From Panagrolaimus kolymaensis (Eukaryota > Nematoda > Chromadorea > Rhabditida > Panagrolaimidae), in assembly GCA_028622995.1 (NCBI GenBank), contig JAJQJQ010000008.1, forward strand, positions 2,542,001 to 2,606,000: 64,000 nt of DNA, in the 5' to 3' direction. Under the pieces are notes generated by a model. The model made no database searches, was not told the origin of the DNA, and saw only the letters and a program-made list of their open reading frames with translations. Shown in pieces: positions 35,631 through 47,281 of the stretch (position 1 is its first letter; the number at the start of each line of letters is the position of its first letter). The position numbers and the translations under genes are program-made.

Positions 35631-37538
35631 ATGGATAAGAAAAAACTAGCTCAAATAACTCCTGTTTCAAATAATTTTAATTATGCCACGGTTATTTATG
35701 ATTTGCATATTAAAATTAAGAAAGCTCAAAATAAAAAAGAAAAAATTAAAATTTATTCTGAATTTAGCCAAAATTATTAAATGTCTAGGGCTTTATGGAA
35801 AAAAAGGAAATCACTGCAACCTTTTGACGAAGTATATAAAGAAGCTGCCTATCATTTTTATTATAGCAAATATAATGATAATATAAAGGTTTGTTTCTTT
35901 TTTCTAAATGCTTTAAGAGTTTTAATTATAAACTTTATAGAAATTTTATCCAAAAATGATAGATGAGTTTCATCACTTTCCATTTAACCAACATAATATT
36001 CTCTACAGTAAAAATGATCCAACTATAATTAAAAATTGGCAAAAATTATTGTATCCTCATAATGAAATTCAACAACATTTAATGTGGCATGAAGAATATT
36101 CATGTAAGCGAGTATTTTTTAAATAATGTTTAAAAGTTTATTAAAAAAAATTTTTTGCAGCTAGTCCACTTCCTAAAGAAATTTTCGATCATGTTAATAA
36201 GATGGAAAAGCTTTATTGGAAAATTAAAGCTTCCGATGATAATGACAAACAATGGCTTGAATGCTTGAAAGAAGCAAACGATTCAGAATTTGTTAAACAA
36301 AATGTTCAACAGCTACTTGGACAAAATCTGAATAACAAAAATCTATGGAAATTGTATATCGAATATTTGAGTGAAAATGACCCAAAAGAAATGCTTCAAG
36401 TTTATTCAAAATACTGTAGATTCTTTCTTGATGATTTTGAAATGAAAAATGAATATAACAATGCGACGGAAAAATATGACCCTGTTTTTGTTCCATGGAG
36501 AAATCCATTTAAATTCGAGAAAATGTTATCAAGAAACACATATTTTTCTCAAAACAAGCCAAAAGTTAAGCAACAAATTAAACAACTTCTTCAATTTGAA
36601 TGTCCTAAAGTTAACTAAGAACCCTCTTCTCAAATATGGGATTTACCATTACCATTAATTCGGTGTATGGTAGATAATGCAAGGCCTTCAATTATGTCAA
36701 AACTTCAACAAACATGCAAATATTTTTATATTAAAAAACCCAAACTTTATTGTTACCGATTTGTTTATGATAGTAATCCAAGTCTTAATGCCTTTCAATT
36801 TATGGAACAATCAATATTTCTCAATTCAACAGCAGCTAAACCAAATTCTGTAAAAGTCTTTGAAAATCATAAACTCGCAATAAGCAATTCAATTTTATTT
36901 GATGGTAATTCTGAAAGTTTGAGTTTGGCTCATTTAATTAAAACTTATATTTATGAATGCGACGCTAATTATATTCATATTATAAACCAAATGATCACAG
37001 GAAAAGATTTTGTTTTCTTAGTTGCTCGAGGAAACGTTAAAACCTTTTTTCTTGAAAGATCTCATATTATTGATTTTAAAGAAACGCCACTTAAATTAGA
37101 AAATATTTTGAAACAACTTCCAAATTTGAGTGAATTTTAGTAAGTTTATCCCATTTAAAATAAAAAATATATGTATAATATTTTTATTTTCAGTATATGT
37201 CCACCTTTAGGATATTTTGTAAATACTTCGAATCAATTATCAATGCTTAAGTTTAAGAATAAATTAAGTTATTTTTGTGTTTATCGTGTCAAAAATTTAT
37301 TAATTCAAAAAGATTTTTGTGGTTTGTTAAGGTATTTTTATAGGTTGCAAATTCCCGTTAATAATTATTTTTATATATTTTTTAGAAAAATGCTAAACAA
37401 GATACAACATTCTGTCTATATTTTGATAATGATTTAGATCATACATTGATAGAATCTTTAGAACAAACAGTAAAAAGAATGTTGGAAGAATGGAAATTAT
37501 TTCAAAATAAAGTAAAAATTGAAATTATGATGTTGTAA
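35631..37538 (+). pseudogene. HAT-repeat-like plus F-box-like gene with two in-frame TAA codons
   Basis: Segments 35631-35888, 35941-36103, 36161-37139 and 37194 onward join in one frame. The frame is stopped by TAA at 35778-35780 and again at 36616-36618, with the same frame resuming immediately after each. The first part (LWKLYIEYLSENDP, VYSKYCRFFLDDFEM) looks like half-a-TPR helical repeats. After the second stop comes IWDLPLPLIRCMVDNARP with LQQTCKYFYIKKP, the F-box-like module. Near 37330-37387 a frame change or a very short (29-nt) intron is needed to reach the final KNAKQDTTFCLYFD block, which aligns with the NATEETCYSFLL block of other family members. Two stops plus a probable frameshift indicate a decayed gene; the segments at 35781-36618 and 36667-37139 could still be expressed separately. 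Confidence 0.6.
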
Positions 37539-38947
37539 TATTAGTCATTTTATTTTTATTTTGTTGTTGCATTTTTCATTTTGATTCAATTTTCTTTTTG
37601 TTTCTACTCTTTGTTCACTTAAAAATATTTTGTTTTTGTTGGTAGACATTTCTAAAATAAAAAATGAACTAATGCAACGCTTTGGCAAACAAAAATGACA
37701 TTTACTTTTTCATGAAATGAGTATATTATTATTGTTTTTCGATTAGAACACTTTTATTTGAATTTTTTGCTAATTTTTTGTTTTTAAAATGGAACTTATC
37801 AATGTTAATCGGCTTTTCGATCACAAATGTTAACTCTTCTGAAATGCCTATAAAACTTAACGAAAACCTTATCTGCAGATCCTCTCGCAGTTAAAATAAA
37901 CAATGAATAAAGAATCCTAATTTGGCTTCCAGCTTGGCAACCGAATAAACACCTTTGTCTTTTGGTAATTTAACAAAATTTTTAAATAATAAATCAAAAA
38001 TATAATTATTTGTCGAATTATTAATTTCCTTATGGAATGAAGAAAAGTCTTTTGTTTGTTTTTCTAACTCGTTTATTTTTATATTCATAAAATTGGAATA
38101 AATTTGAGAGATTACAAGCTTGTCGATATTTGATTCTAGGGTTTTTTCTCGGTAATTCGATCATTTTTTACTTTTTGTTCTAGGCGAAAAAATAGTGTTG
38201 GTTTGGCCATTTGGTGTTTGTGAAAATGTGTGTGTGTCACCGCCTTTCATTTTTTTTATCAGTATCTTTGCTGAAGAACAAAAAGCAATTCATTCGATTG
38301 ATTTTTCTTGCTTCTCGTTTTTTCCTAAGAGTTTTTATCTCTATTTTTTTTTTGAATATTTGGAACTTTATTTTTTATATTTTATTGTATTTTTGTAATT
38401 TAGCTTTTTTTCTCGCAAATTTTGAAACAGAATCTCATGTTTTAGTAAACCAAAACAAGTCAATTTTATAGTAAAGTCAAAGAAGAGCCAAACGAGAAGT
38501 AGGGTTGGTTTTATCACCACAACTTAGTGCTGAATTAACCGCTCTACAGGAAACAACCATCGAAATGTCCAAAAATCTCTTTATATCAGTCCTGCGTCAG
38601 GTGTGTGCAAGTTTACAATCGATAGCGGAAGCTTTACTAGCACTGGCAATAACAAACGGTTTATGAAAATATTACCTCTATGAATGTTTTATTTTTTGAT
38701 TCCGAAAACTTTGTCATTAATGTTTGCCTGGAAAAAGAAATAAATACAGCACAAAAATATTTAAGTTGCAAAGGAAAGTTATTATTGACCCAGAAAATTA
38801 TTGTTATTGAGTAAAGTGCTCCCTAAATCATATAATTCACGCCTTTTTATCATTATTATTTTTATTTATTGATTTCTAGCTGAAATAAAATCTAGGAAGT
38901 AATGGAAAAAGTTATTTTATGGCAGTTTCATTTTTGTCGTCCTAATT
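37539..38947. other. Intergenic with diverged repeat copy at about 38152-38465
   Basis: No supported gene; the minus frame at 37891-38088 has no flanking exons. 38152-38465 (ATTCGATCATTTTTTACTTT, later CATTTGGTGTTTGTGAAAAT) recurs diverged at about 40203-40500, bracketing the gene at 38948. Confidence 0.5.
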
Positions 38948-39869
38948 ATGAATCCTTCTCGTTTTTATACAACCAATTATTCTGAATTATTAACTTTCCA
39001 ACCAAAGAATTTACTATTTCAAAACTTTGGTATTCCTGAAACAATTTTTCATTATGTTTTGAAAAATGCATCAAAAATTCATAAACAAAAATTATTTCTC
39101 AGCAGCAAATATTTTTTATTAAACCAACAATTTGCTGTATTCGAAAATATTTCGGGTTCTCCTCAAATTCTAACAACAAAGTTCGTAACTGAACTGGAAC
39201 TTCCATCAAAAATAGCTGTGATCGGAGAAATATTTAATATATCAAATTCCAGAAATTTTTCAAAAATCTTTCCAAAAATTTCTTTTTTCCATATTAAAAA
39301 AATAATTTTGGTAAATCAAAAAATTTCTTATAACGAATTCTGTTTTATGGTTTGTTCAGGAAAGGTAACAGAATTTCAATTTACTCACGGCAAAATAAAG
39401 TATGGAAATCGAAAATGGGTTCAGCTCGCGGATATATTTGAAAAGCTTCCATTAATCGAATATTTTAAATAGTAAGTTTTCAATTTTTTGAAATATTTTT
39501 TATAAAAATGTAAATAATTTGTTTTCAGTACCACAAATTCATCTACCGTATTATTTTGTTCATTGGAAACAGCCGAAAAAATGGCAAAATTACAAACTTT
39601 TAAGAAATTGAGAAAATTTTTTATAGGCTTGAGTATTCCAAGCATATTTTCAAATTCCATTGCTTTTAAAAAATTTAAACAAGTAAGTTTTTTTTATTTG
39701 CCAACTTTTAAATAACAAATATTTAAAATTTTAGAATCATAATTTTGCAGAATTTTTGGTTGTTGAGGATTGCGAAACTTCCCTGGAAAATGTATATTCG
39801 AGAAATTCTTTCGGAAGCTTCGGAAGATTTCATAATTATTTCTTCTTTGACAACCCAAATTTGGACTAA
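38948..39869 (+). CDS. F-box-like protein, diverged family member
   Basis: Three exons, 38948-39471, 39529-39682 and 39735-39869, join in frame to 270 aa. The N-terminus has FGIPETIFHYVLKNASK and then a KLFLSSKYFLL segment, the family's degenerate F-box-like pattern (Cys of CKYF replaced by Ser). A later NEFCFMVCSGKVTEF segment matches the MDGGKI block. It appears intact. The preceding gene is the decayed HAT/F-box relative. Confidence 0.65.
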
Positions 39870-41367
39870 TAAAGAAAGAAAAAAACCCAATACAGTTATG
39901 GTAGATCAACATGTAGATTAGATATGCATTTGATTTTGTATAGAATTTTTTATTTTATTATTTGCCAAGTTTTTAAAGATTTAAATAAAGTTTTTTTTAA
40001 ATTACATGCCTCTACAAATGTTAATATACAAAGTACAGGTTTTATATCCAACAGTTGTTAGTTTTCAAATTTTACTTTTAAACTTAAGCTTCGGCATAGT
40101 TGAACAAAATTTGTTAAGAATATTTTTTCGTTTTTTAACACAGTTAAATCTTTTTAAAAAAAAATTCACCTGTTGTTTCTAATTTCATCATATCTTGCGC
40201 TAATTCGATCATTTTTTATTTTTTGTTCTAATCGCAAAAAGGGTTGATTCATTTGGTGTTTGTAAAAATGTGTGTGAGTGGCTGGCGCCTCAATATCTTT
40301 GTTGAAAGACGAACAACTAAATCGATTGATTTTTTTTGCTTCATTTTATTTTTCTCATTTTTCTCCTAGGATTTTTTATATATTTTTTTTGAATACTTTG
40401 AAATTTATTTTTATTTATTTTTGTTTTTTGGTTTGTTTTCCGCAAATTAGAAACAGAATTTCATTTTTTGTGAAAAGAAAACAAGTCACAAATTTGATGG
40501 GAGCAATCGTCGCCGCTCATGCGTCCGATGGATGTTGAAAAAGAATTGGTGTTCAGGATTCTTTATATTTGAAACATTTAATTGAAGGGAATTATTTAGA
40601 GATTAAAAAATACTTAATGGTATACATCCAAAATCGCCTAATCGTCCACTGATCTATTAACACTAATGAAAATGAATAGATTTTTTTTGATAATAAATGT
40701 GATTAAATCAAACGCTTTTTGTTTTCGATGGATGTTATAAATTTGTAAAGAAAATAGAATTTTCAATTAAAAATGTTTGACAAAAAAGGACGACAATATT
40801 TTTCGATAAGGAATTTTTTGGAGCTATAAACTCTTAATTTTAACGAAATTACATAGGCTGCCTACTTTCATCCGACATCTTTTGAGTCAAAAATTACTAT
40901 AGCGAGAAAAACTTAAAAATGATATGCACGTCTCTAAGTAATTGCCGCTTTTCCAATGCAAACATAAAATTTAAAATTTTGATCGTTTTCTTATTTTTTT
41001 AAATACTCAATTTTTTTGTTTTGTTATTGAGAATTAAAACTTATAACGTCTTAATTATAAATAACAACAAAAATCATGGAATCAAAAAAAAGAAAAGAAG
41101 AAGAAGCATGCTTTATCATTCGTTATTTTTTAAGCTACATCAGAAACGTTTAGAGAAATAAAAAAAAAACAGCAAATGAAAAATAAATAATTTATTTATG
41201 AATCAAATTTCTATTTTTGTATTATTTTATCGTTTAAATTCTGTATATAAACAACGACTGAAACGCTAAATAATTTTATATTTTTTGATGAAGTGTTAGA
41301 AAACGTGATATACCAAACTCATTTGTAAAAAAAATGGCAACAAAATCGACAAATTTGACTTTATTTG
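39870..41367. other. Intergenic with second diverged repeat copy at about 40203-40500
   Basis: 40203-40500 is the partner of 38152-38465, in the same orientation, about 2.05 kb apart. The remainder is AT-rich with no gene recognised. Confidence 0.5.
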
Positions 41368-41429
41368 GGGCCAGCGTGAGCGAGGAGCACGATCGCGAAG
41401 CGATCGTGCGACAAGTGAAACGCTGGCCC
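41368..41429. repeat. GC-rich nested hairpin
   Basis: GGGCCAGCGT (41368-41377) pairs with ACGCTGGCCC (41420-41429), and inside it GCACGATCGC (41387-41396) pairs with GCGATCGTGC (41400-41409) around a GAA loop. That makes two perfect 10-bp stems separated by unpaired 9- and 10-nt sides, conspicuous in AT-rich DNA. It could be the core of a decayed element or a structured RNA. Confidence 0.85.
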
Positions 41430-41582
41430 AAGTTGAGTCGGGAAAGGGAGCGCGCGATCTCTTTTTTTTTATCGGCTGATATATTCATAGGTTTAATCAT
41501 ATCTTCTGGGGCTGAAATTTTGCAAGCTTATTAGTGGCCGTCTATAGATTATATCTGTAAAGAAATCCATCAAAAAAACCTT

Positions 41583-42621
41583 ATTAAAACCAAGTCTACG
41601 AGAAAATCAAAATGGCTCGACCCAGGTCAAAATTTTGATTTTCTAATTTTGTTCCCAATCGATTCTCCTATATTTAATTAGCTTATTTCTGAAGTTTCAG
41701 CTCTCGAAACGACCAAAACATTGGAGTTATGAATTTTTTAGTTTTCGACACTAAAACACTTTAAATGCATATAATTAATGATTCTGGAGGTCGATCGGCA
41801 ATATATTAAATGATTTATAGGTTTTCGAGGTCGAGGAATCCAAATTTGACCTTTTTGGAACCATTTGATAAGCTAATTCCAGAGATCCGGGGCATCGATG
41901 ACCTTTCGACAAGGCATAGTGGGTCCCACAAGATCGCCAGCGGGGTCTCGTATTTTTTTTCTGAAAATTCATAATATAATCTATTTTTCTGTCGAAAAAT
42001 TTTTCAAATAAGTGTCTTGTCAAGCGAATGGCGATTTTTTGAAGTTGAAATTGAGCAAAAAATTCACTATTTTATTATTTTGGCGTTATGTTCCTGTGGC
42101 CAATGAGCTTCTTTATAGTTAAAATGCTAACTTTTTTGCTCAATTTCAACTTCAAAAAATCGCCATTCGCTTGACAAGACACTTATTTGAAAAATTTTTC
42201 GACAGAAAAATAGATTATATTATGAATTTTCAGAAAAAAAATACGAGACCCCGCTGGCGATCTTGTGGGACCCACTATGCCTTGTCGAAAGGTCATCGAT
42301 GCCCCGGATCTCTGGAATTAGCTTATCAAATGGTTCCAAAAAGGTCAAATTTGGATTCCTCGACCTCGAAAACCTATAAATCATTTAATATATTGCCGAT
42401 CGACCTCCAGAATCATTAATTATATGCATTTAAAGTGTTTTAGTGTCGAAAACTAAAAAATTCATAACTCCAATGTTTTGGTCGTTTCGAGAGCTGAAAC
42501 TTCAGAAATAAGCTAATTAAATATAGGAGAATCGATTGGGAACAAAATTAGAAAATCAAAATTTTGACCTGGGTCGACTTTCTTGGAAATCGTACGATTT
42601 TCTCGTAGACTTGGTTTTAAT
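41583..42621. mobile_element. 1.04-kb near-perfect palindrome, foldback element
   Basis: The left end ATTAAAACCAAGTCTACGAG is repeated inverted at the right end (to 42621), and the arms match almost perfectly to a central loop of about 70 bp (about 42063-42132). The right arm has an extra ~18 bp after CTGGGTCGA. The identical 82-aa frames in the two arms are by-products of the palindrome. No convincing target duplication was found, so the class is open; immediately after it lies a TGTCCGTCTGTTTGT-type low-complexity run. Confidence 0.85.
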
Positions 42622-43489
42622 CGAGAGTAATTAAAGATTTAATGTCCAAAAAAATGATGTCTGTCCGTCTGTTTGTTTGTCTGTCCGTCACAAATCCTAG
42701 CACGAAAATGTCTCTAATGAAAGGTTTGCTTCATTTGAATGTTTTTTTAATAGCTCTTTTTATCTTTTACGATTTTTTTGAGATTGGTTTTTTGTGATAA
42801 ATTAAATATAAATAAGCTAAATGCAAACTTTAAAATTTTTTACATTAACGACCGAGGAATTTCGTATAGCACGAATATTTATTATTATTTTTGACTCTCA
42901 TAAAGGTTACGATAGGCATTTTTATTAAAACGGCTTTTTTAAAGAATGAAGAAGTCGGTAGTCTTTTTTCTGCATTTTTTACATTTAATTTTTCATGTAT
43001 TAAAAAAAATAAAGCTTAAGATTGAAAAATGTACAAAGGTTAAAATGAAAAGTTGGAACCAGATATCTTTGGTTAAAATTCTGTAAACTGAAAAGAACAG
43101 AGAATTGATAATGGATGTTAAGAAAATAAATTTGTCCTACCGGAATCATATTTTTCAACTCCTCCAACGGGGCATTTAGTACCGTCAGGTACTTATAGCG
43201 AAGCTTTTTTTCATAAAAATCAATTTTTTTCCCTTTTTTACTAAGCAAAACTAAAACGAAAAAAGAAGCAATTGTCTTTCTTTTTTTAAGTGCTAAATCA
43301 TAAAAAGTTAGTGTAGTATATGTGAGTTAAACATTGTTATCTTCCCAAATGGAGTAATCGGCCATCAAGAGAAGCTAGATGTTTAAAATTACTAATAAAT
43401 AAATATATATTCATCGCGCCATTTTTTTACTGGTACCCAAATTTTCACATTATTAGTATCAATCTCTTCGAGCTCAATAAAAGAATAGA
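42622..43489. other. Intergenic, no supported gene
   Basis: Contains a TGTC/TGTT-rich run at about 42658-42690 and AT-rich DNA. A minus frame near 43000-43248 includes a protein-like piece (YLTVLNAPLEELKNMIPVG) followed by a stretch that looks intronic; no gene could be assembled. Confidence 0.4.
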
Positions 43490-44208
43490 AATCATTACTA
43501 TTACAAGGCTAAAAGCCAAAAAAGGTTGAAGTTGAGTCTTGAGTCAATAAAAGCAGGGCAATCAAGAACAGTTTGAGTCAATAAAAGCAGGGCAATCTCA
43601 AAGATTCTAACCGATTCAACTTCGTGGCCCAAAAAAAATTTTTGCCCTCTAACTTTTTATATATTGCTTTGATTAATATTTACTGTACCTAATAATTTTA
43701 ATAAATCATCAAAATTAGTTAATTCAAACAAAGCTAATTGTATCTTACCATTTCATCTCTTATGTGTTCTTCCATTATATTTTAAAATAATATTTTTCAA
43801 AGATAATAAAACTCAAGAATGCTCAATGCTTTTAAGAAATTTTATTAAAGCTTACTTATTACCTATTTTTAAATATTTTTAAAACAATGTACTTTCGTAA
43901 ACATATTAACACATCTAAAACTTAATCTTGCTTATGTTTTCAAGGTTTATTTAAAATTCGAATACCATTTTATGTCACTGTTACCTAAATAAAAGTTTAT
44001 AAATGACCAACCTCCTCATTGAAATGGAAAATAGAATTTATTTAATTAAGCAAGCAGAATTTTTTTTGGGCCACGAGGTTGAGTCGGTTAGAATCTTTGA
44101 GATTGCCCTGCTTTTATTGACTCAAACTGTTCTTGATTGCCCTGCTTTTATTGACTCAAGACTCAACTTCAACCTTTTTTGGCTTTTAGCCTTGTAATAG
44201 TAATGATT
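43490..44208. mobile_element. 719-bp element with ~150-bp inverted arms
   Basis: AATCATTACTATTACAAGGC at 43490 is inverted at the right end (to 44208). Arms are about 43490-43645 and 44063-44208, and each contains two direct copies of GAGTCAATAAAAGCAGGGCA. The 400-bp centre is AT-rich, non-coding DNA. No target duplication is clear. Its right tip supplies the ATG of the putative peptide gene that follows. Confidence 0.75.
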
Positions 44209-44484
44209 GTATTATTTGTTGTAATCGGTGGATTATTTGCACCAACTAAAGCAAGCAAGTTTTTTTTAATTTTTTTATTTTAAGTCATAAAACCACTCAA
44301 TTTTACAGCACACTGGGTCGGCTTCACCGATTGTCAAAGTGATTCAGAATGTTATGCATCATGTTATGTTGGATATGTAGCGGGCAGAACTATTCCATTA
44401 CTTAAGTATCTTATACCATTATTTGATCGTCGAAGACAACTTAAACCCCATTGTGAAGGGATTTGCAAATGTTTAGCAGACTGA
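44203..44484 (+). CDS. Putative small secreted Cys-rich peptide (defensin-like pattern)
   Basis: Model: exon 1 44203-44254 with a GC donor (A|GCAAGT), exon 2 44309-44484; about 75 aa. Exon 1 encodes a hydrophobic start (MIVLFVVIGGLFAPTKA), a plausible signal peptide. Exon 2 encodes a product with six Cys spaced C-x5-C-x3-C-x29-C-x3-C-x-C. The CxxxC plus CxC pairing is like the cysteine-stabilised alpha-beta fold of defensins and related peptides, but the third-to-fourth spacing is long, so the fold is uncertain. A GC-AG intron is required for the frame; the ordinary GT donor 4 bp on gives a stop. The start codon lies in the tip of the palindrome. Function unknown. Confidence 0.4.
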
Positions 44485-45380
44485 ATCAGAAAGCGAGCGT
44501 TTAAATCCTTTGATTTTTTTTCATAAATTTTTATCATTGCACTTGCATTTTTTTGAATAAAAATTACTATCCCTCATAAAGATATTATTAAAAATTCACT
44601 TTTTAAAACAGGATTATCACAAAAATAAACCAAAAGATAAATTGTTGGAAAAATTGAAAACTTTGATTCCACGTGTGCTTGCTTAATTCATGCATGTTTT
44701 TTTAACAAAATATTTACACACCACGTTTTATTTTTAAAACTTTTCTCCCTTATTTTTTGTTGTTGAATAACAAACAACAAAAAACTTTCATGTTTTTGCA
44801 ACGAATGCAATCCATAAATGTGCAAATAAATTATTTTTTTAGTTGGTCTTGCTTTCGTGCTTTGTGCTTTTTTTTAGAAGAAACACAAATAATCTTTCCG
44901 AAGAAAAAAAAGATAAACATCAACAACAAGAAAAAAAAATGAAGGAGGAGGACGCGATTTTTTTCCCTCCTTTATTTTTATTGTTTTTGTTGTTGTAATT
45001 TTTTTTTATAAATTTCATTATTTGGTTTTTTGGTTTTTGTACTTTTGAGGCGCAGCATGTTATTTTTATATTTGATGAGTGAGTATAAAAAGACTTCCCT
45101 CCATAGTTGTGTAAATTTATTACAATTTTTAAATTTTGTTTATTTGAAACTTTAAAAAGGTTCAATGCTCGATTTTTAGAAAATTTTTGACTTCCTTCAA
45201 ATAAAACAGGTTATTTTGGTAATTGTCTTGAAGCGATTTAACGTCTGTATTTGGTAGAGAAGGTCACTCTCTCCACGAAAATTTTATATTTGGCTCTTTT
45301 GTTTTTTAAATTTTTGTCGTGATTTATCAATTTTTCAATATTTATTTGACCATTTTTTTTTCACTTTTTCCATAATTTTT
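44485..45380. other. Intergenic
   Basis: AT-rich with poly-A/T tracts. It includes the upstream region of the hydrophilic protein gene at 45397, with a likely trans-splice acceptor TTTTTCAG ending at 45383. No gene was recognised. Confidence 0.45.
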
Positions 45381-45396
45381 CAGAACTTAGCAAAAT

Positions 45397-46033
45397 ATGG
45401 ATAAACAAGTTTATCACGAAGAAACTACCGTTACCACTCCCGGCAATGCCAATATTCATCATGAAAAGCATGAAGGTGGTGGAACCATGCAAAGTATGAA
45501 GGATGGAGTTAAAGAAGGTGTTGAAAGTGTTAAGGAAGGCATGCATAAAATGGCTAATAAAGTAACTGGACATGGACATGATGATTCTGCAAAATCTCAT
45601 GCGAAGGAAGCTAAACATTTAGGTAAAAAAGCTGAAGAATGTTTAGATGATGCTCCAAAGGATTTTAAAAAGGCTGAAAAAGCTCAACATAAAGCTGATA
45701 AAGAATGTGAAAAAGCTAACGAAAAAACTGCTAAAGCTTTAAATAAACAAGAACATGGACAAGAATGTCTTGCCAAAGCAGGTAATAATTTAATATACAT
45801 AAAGTTTTTTTGGAGGCCATAGTTACTCACCTTAAAGGTTTTTAAAGTTGACTTTACCTTCGGATTGAAAGTAAACTTTCAAATTAACTAATTAATTGAT
45901 TCAGAATTCATAAATCCTCTTTCAAAAAATTTAATGAATTAAAAAATATTTTTAACCTTTTTTTTCAGGAGCTGAAATGCAACACGCTGGAGCAAAGATG
46001 CAACATGATGCTGCTGGTGCTCGTCAGCTTTAA
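45397..46033 (+). CDS. Highly hydrophilic helical protein, LEA-like
   Basis: Exons 45397-45781 and 45969-46033 give 149 aa. The composition is dominated by Lys, Glu, Ala, His, Gly and Gln, with almost no aromatics. Residues ~34-60 (MKDGVKEGVESVKEGMHKM) and the later AKEAKHLGKKAEE/KKAEKAQHKADKE segments form amphipathic charged repeats like group-3 LEA proteins and hydrophilins, which protect cells during drying. Three Cys fall in similar EC contexts (EECL, KECE, QECL) about 25 residues apart. There is no signal peptide. ATG follows a likely spliced-leader acceptor by 14 nt. It could instead be another coiled-coil protein; the LEA link is by composition. Confidence 0.7.
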
Positions 46034-46802
46034 ATTTATCTTTAATTTTGACTAATCATTTTTACAGCTGGGTAAAATTTGTCTTTTTAATAATTAGTTA
46101 TAAAATTCATATATTTTTACAATTTATTTATCACATTATTAATTGCTATTTTAATTAAACAAGTTATATTTTTACTAATATGTAAAGAAAAATTTAATAA
46201 AAATGAATAAAGAAATTAACCAAAAAAATATAAATAATGCATAAGAGTCTCTCTGACAAAAAAAATACGAATCGATAAGACTTTTTGGTTTTTATAGTTT
46301 CTTTTCATTTTGTTTTGAAAGAAAAACAAACAAATAAAACAACTTTTAAAAAAATAGGACGTCGTTCATTGTGCTTACAATTGTGTTTTGCTGTTTTGGT
46401 TGTTAAGAGGAAAAAAACCAGCGCGCAATGTTGCCACGGGGTGTTTCTTCTGTTCTTTGATTACTTAAAGCAAAAATATGTAACAAGATTTCTTTCTTTT
46501 TGTTTCTTGTTACTTTTATTTGTGTGGTTCTTCTATTCATAATTTTTTTTTTAGTTATAAAGAAATTTTTCTCTCCTAATTTTGCGATAAATTGATTTTC
46601 TTTTAATGGAAGACAGACACCTGCGGTTCTAGAAACATTATTTCGGAGAAAATTTTTTTATATTCAATTAAATAAATTAAAACGCTTTTTTTGTTCGAGT
46701 ATTTTCAGGCCATAATCGTCTATTTCTTTCATTTCTTTATATTTATAAATTTTTTACTGTTCATTTCATTTTTTTGTTTTTAGATTTAAAAAACGTAAAA
46801 TT
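46034..46802. other. Intergenic between two hydrophilic-protein genes
   Basis: AT-rich, with AATAAA-type signals after 46140 and a TTTTGTTTTTAG acceptor about 20 nt before the next ATG. No other gene was seen. Confidence 0.45.
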
Positions 46803-47121
46803 ATGAGCTCTCCTTTAAACAGTGAAACCAACAGCTCAGGTGATAGCAATAAAATGCAGCCTAAAGACCGACATCGTTTTCCATCCGAAAGATATGTACC
46901 TTCTTCTGGGAGAGATTTCGATGTGGATGAAGAATTTGATGATAAAGATTCAGAGGAAGATTATCAAAAAGGTAAGCAGCTCCCACATGCTTTAAAAAAT
47001 AATCATTATTAAATCAAATTAAAATTTAGGTTCAAAAAATGATGCCCAAATGTCCGAATCGTCACGTTACGATGGAAAAAAAGAATATCAAAGAAAAGAA
47101 AATACTCATCAAGAAAAATAA
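46803..47121 (+). CDS. Small disordered hydrophilic protein
   Basis: Exons 46803-46971 and 47030-47121 give 86 aa. Ser/Asn-rich start, an acidic middle (FDVDEEFDDKDSEEDYQK) and a polar, basic end (KKEYQRKENTHQEK). No hydrophobic core, signal peptide or Cys, so it is probably intrinsically disordered. A TTTTTAG acceptor just upstream suggests trans-splicing, and AATAAAA follows at 47164. Same orientation as the LEA-like gene upstream, so the two may be a functional pair (inference). No family recognised. Confidence 0.6.
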
Positions 47122-47281
47122 TTTATTATTAACTTTTGGAACTTTTTTTTGCATGTGTAAGTAAATAAAATGTCTTAAGTATTAAAAAAAATTTTAAATC
47201 CGCTTTATTCACACAAAATGAAGAAGTAAACATATTACGAATTTTTTAAAAATAGCATTTGAAACCGATCGTAATAAGATT

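Noticed and set aside
41775..42419. Two identical 82-aa frames in opposite orientation
   Set aside because: Same explanation: arms of the 1.04-kb palindrome, with no start context or relatives.
43000..43248. Minus-strand coding exon (YLTVLNAPLEELKNMIPVG)
   Set aside because: It looks partly protein-like but no flanking exons, start or family could be found.
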